From Syntrophomonadaceae bacterium (GTDB lineage Bacteria > Bacillota > Dethiobacteria > DTU022 > UBA8154), in contig SKTJ01000065.1 in assembly GCA_007122565.1 (NCBI GenBank), positions 1-12,337 on the forward strand: a DNA stretch of 12,337 nt, written 5' to 3'. Positions 10,591-12,337 of the stretch are shown here, piece after piece. The translations under genes were made by a program, and so were the position numbers. The notes under the pieces are model-generated. The model saw nothing but the letters and a program-made list of their open reading frames with translations. It searched no databases and was not told the origin of the DNA. The first letter of the stretch is position 1. Each line of letters begins with the position of its first letter.

Positions 10591-12337
10591 CTATTTAGAT
10601 CCCGTAGGCGTGCTCTCATGTTCAGATTCCTGATTCCTTGTTTCTGACTCCTGCCCATTACTCTTTTTTCCATTACTCTGTTTTGGGGCGTCTTCCCGGT
10701 AGTCGCACTCCTTATTACTGCAGCGTACTGATGGCGGGGAACTGCGATAGGCCTTTTTCTCCACCAGGTGAACGCCACACTTAGGGCATGCTTGCTCAAG
10801 CGGTTTATCCCAGGAGACGAAACTGCAGTTGGGATAGTTGCTGCAACCGTAAAAGAGCCTCCCCTTTTTACTACGCCGCTCCACAATCTCCCCGTCGCAC
10901 AAGGGACATTTGATCCCCGTCTCCGCTTGTGGCTGTTTGGTAAAGCGGCATTCAGGAAAGCCGGAACAGGCATGAAAGCTGCCGTAGCGGCCGAATTTTT
11001 TCATAAGCTTGCGGTTACACTGGGGACAAAACTCCCCCGTCTCCTCCTCAAGCGTTACCTTTTGCATCTCCTCAGAAGCAACTTGCAGGCGCTTGTGAAA
11101 AGGTTCATAAAAATCTTTAATTACTTCCAACCAGGGGATCTCTCCCGCTTCGATCCTGTCAAGGCGGTCTTCCAGCCGGGCCGTAAAATCCACATCAATA
11201 ATCTCAGGGAAAAAATTTTTAAGCTGGTCCACCACCACAAAACCAAGTTCTGTGGGCTTAAAAACCTTCTCCTCCCGCACCACATACCCACGTCCCTTTA
11301 GCGTTTCGATGGTGGGGGCATAGGTGCTGGGCCTGCCGATACCCTTGCTTTCCATGGCTTTAACCAGGGAAGCTTCCGAATAACGGGCCGGAGGCTGGGT
11401 AAAATGCTGAATCGGCTCCAGGGCAAGTAACGCCAGCCCGTTCCCTTCCTTTAAAGGAGGCAGGATTTCATCCGTCTTCACCGTTCCATCATCTTTTAAC
11501 AAGGCAAGAAAACCGGGGAATTTGATCGTGGAACCGCTGGCTTTAAAAATGTACTCCCCCCCCTTAATATCCACGCGCACGTTTTCGAGGAGGGCCGGGG
11601 TCATCTGGCTGGCCACAAAGCGCTCCCATATCAGGCGGTATAGTCTTAACTGGTCCCGGCTCAGGTATTTTTTTATCGTTACCGGATCCCGCAACACAGA
11701 AGTGGGACGAATGGCCTCGTGCGCTTCCTGGGCCCCTTTCTTACCGGCATAAATTGGGGGTTTTTCCGGCAGATATTCTTTGCCGAACTGTTCCTCAATA
11801 TAATGCCGCGCTTCTTCCTGTGAAGCGGGGGAGACACGGGTGGCATCCGTTCTAAGATAAGTAATAAGACCGGTGGATTCCTTTTTTTCGCCCACTTCCA
11901 ACCCTTCGTACAGCTGCTGCGCTACTATCATCGTTCGCTTTGCGGAAAAGCCCAGCCGCCTTGAAGCATCCTGCTGCAGCGTACTCGTTATATAAGGAGG
12001 GGAAGGGTTGCGCCGTCTTTCCTTTACCTGTACGCGGCGCACCACATAATCACTGTCCTTAAGCTCCTGCAGTATTAGATTAACTTCCTCTTCCCTTGAA
12101 AAAGTCATCCGGCTACCTTCGCGACCAAAAAAACGGGCGCTAATGGGGATATCTTTTCCCGGTGTATTGAATTTTGCTTCAATCGTCCAGTATTCTTCCT
12201 CTATAAAAGCCTTGATCTCCTCTTCCCGGTCGCAGACAATGCGCAGGGCAACCGATTGGACCCTGCCCGCGCTTAATCCCTTTTGCACTTTCTCCCAAAG
12301 CAGCGGACTTATTAAGTAACCAACCAGACGGTCAAGG
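10591..12337 (-). CDS. topA: DNA topoisomerase I TopA, C-terminal part (5' end outside window)
   Basis: This type IA topoisomerase relaxes negative supercoils by single-strand passage. The open frame continues to the right edge (LDRLVGYLISPLLWEKVQKG precedes SAGRVQSVALR), so the TOPRIM N-terminal part, including the start, lies outside; about 581 residues are visible. The catalytic tyrosine is in GLITYLRTDATRVS (codon 11859-11857). The conserved EAIRPTS, ARYSEASLVKAMESKGIGRPSTYAPTIETL and FTARLEDRLDRIEAGEIPWLE follow. Three C-terminal four-cysteine zinc ribbons are present (CPQC...CSGFPEC, CPLC...CSNYPNC, CPKC...CSNKEC). The last 29 residues (codons 10680-10594) form a hydrophilic, low-complexity tail rich in Ser, Glu, Gln and Asn. 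The DNA encoding part of it is a 7-bp repeat array. The gene is the upstream member of the cod cluster, followed by trmFO. Confidence 0.97.
   Translation of the reverse strand, partial: LDRLVGYLISPLLWEKVQKGLSAGRVQSVALRIVCDREEEIKAFIEEEYWTIEAKFNTPGKDIPISARFFGREGSRMTFSREEEVNLILQELKDSDYVVRRVQVKERRRNPSPPYITSTLQQDASRRLGFSAKRTMIVAQQLYEGLEVGEKKESTGLITYLRTDATRVSPASQEEARHYIEEQFGKEYLPEKPPIYAGKKGAQEAHEAIRPTSVLRDPVTIKKYLSRDQLRLYRLIWERFVASQMTPALLENVRVDIKGGEYIFKASGSTIKFPGFLALLKDDGTVKTDEILPPLKEGNGLALLALEPIQHFTQPPARYSEASLVKAMESKGIGRPSTYAPTIETLKGRGYVVREEKVFKPTELGFVVVDQLKNFFPEIIDVDFTARLEDRLDRIEAGEIPWLEVIKDFYEPFHKRLQVASEEMQKVTLEEETGEFCPQCNRKLMKKFGRYGSFHACSGFPECRFTKQPQAETGIKCPLCDGEIVERRSKKGRLFYGCSNYPNCSFVSWDKPLEQACPKCGVHLVEKKAYRSSPPSVRCSNKECDYREDAPKQSNGKKSNGQESETRNQESEHESTPTGSK
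10613..10654. repeat. Six-unit 7-bp repeat array inside the 3' end of topA
   Basis: On the coding (minus) strand the units are GCAGGAG, TCAGAAA, CAAGGAA, TCAGGAA, TCTGAAC, ATGAGAG, all in one phase. They resemble the 4960-5008 array read on the same strand (TCAGAAT, ACAGGAG, TCAGAAT). Translated, they give most of the segment GQESETRNQESEHES. Because 7 is not a multiple of 3, the amino-acid repeat is masked. Confidence 0.75.

Noticed and set aside
10768..11301. 177-codon plus-strand frame opposite topA
   Set aside because: Antisense to the zinc-ribbon and core regions of TopA, which are conserved; no independent coding evidence.

Overview
The window looks like chromosomal DNA of an endospore-forming member of the Firmicutes (class Clostridia is my best guess). 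The evidence is the gene order topA-trmFO-xerC-hslV-hslU-codY, which matches the Bacillus subtilis topA-gid-codV-codW-codX-codY cluster, together with a SleB-type germination hydrolase, a YqhV/DUF2619 membrane protein and strong GGAGG-type ribosome binding sites with ATG, GTG and TTG starts. The genus cannot be fixed from the sequence.

Layout. Positions 1-1833 hold four minus-strand genes read right to left: a YqhV-like membrane protein, a bifunctional-nuclease (DUF151) protein, a sirtuin, and the first 15 codons of a gene that leaves the window (possibly FAH family). At 2019-2192 a small lysine-rich plus-strand protein meets cobT head to head across a strong bidirectional terminator. cobT (minus) has a complete regulatory leader: sigma-A promoter, cobalamin riboswitch and intrinsic terminator. 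A 46-residue single-pass membrane protein (3822-3962) and a secreted LysM/Hydrolase_2 cortex-lytic enzyme (4217-4879), with its own promoter and a striking palindrome, lie on the plus strand. At 5017-5143 is the wreck of a rubredoxin gene that has lost its first metal-binding CxxC. From 5256 to the right end runs the cod cluster on the minus strand. It is transcribed topA (partial, entering from the right), trmFO, xerC, hslV, hslU, codY, and ends at a terminator at 5207-5233.

The genes serve DNA topology and chromosome-dimer resolution (topA, xerC), tRNA modification (trmFO), ATP-dependent proteolysis (hslVU), nutrient-state transcription control (codY), B12 lower-ligand assembly (cobT) and spore germination (sleB-like). 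I found no new defence, mobile or biosynthetic system.

The most unusual signal is a family of degenerate 7-bp-period repeats in several spacers, including between hslV and hslU. One array forms the coding end of topA. Other points of interest are the palindrome at the sleB-like transcription start, a trmFO gene without a well-placed standard start codon, the rubredoxin remnant, and an 11-bp inverted repeat at 3978-4051.
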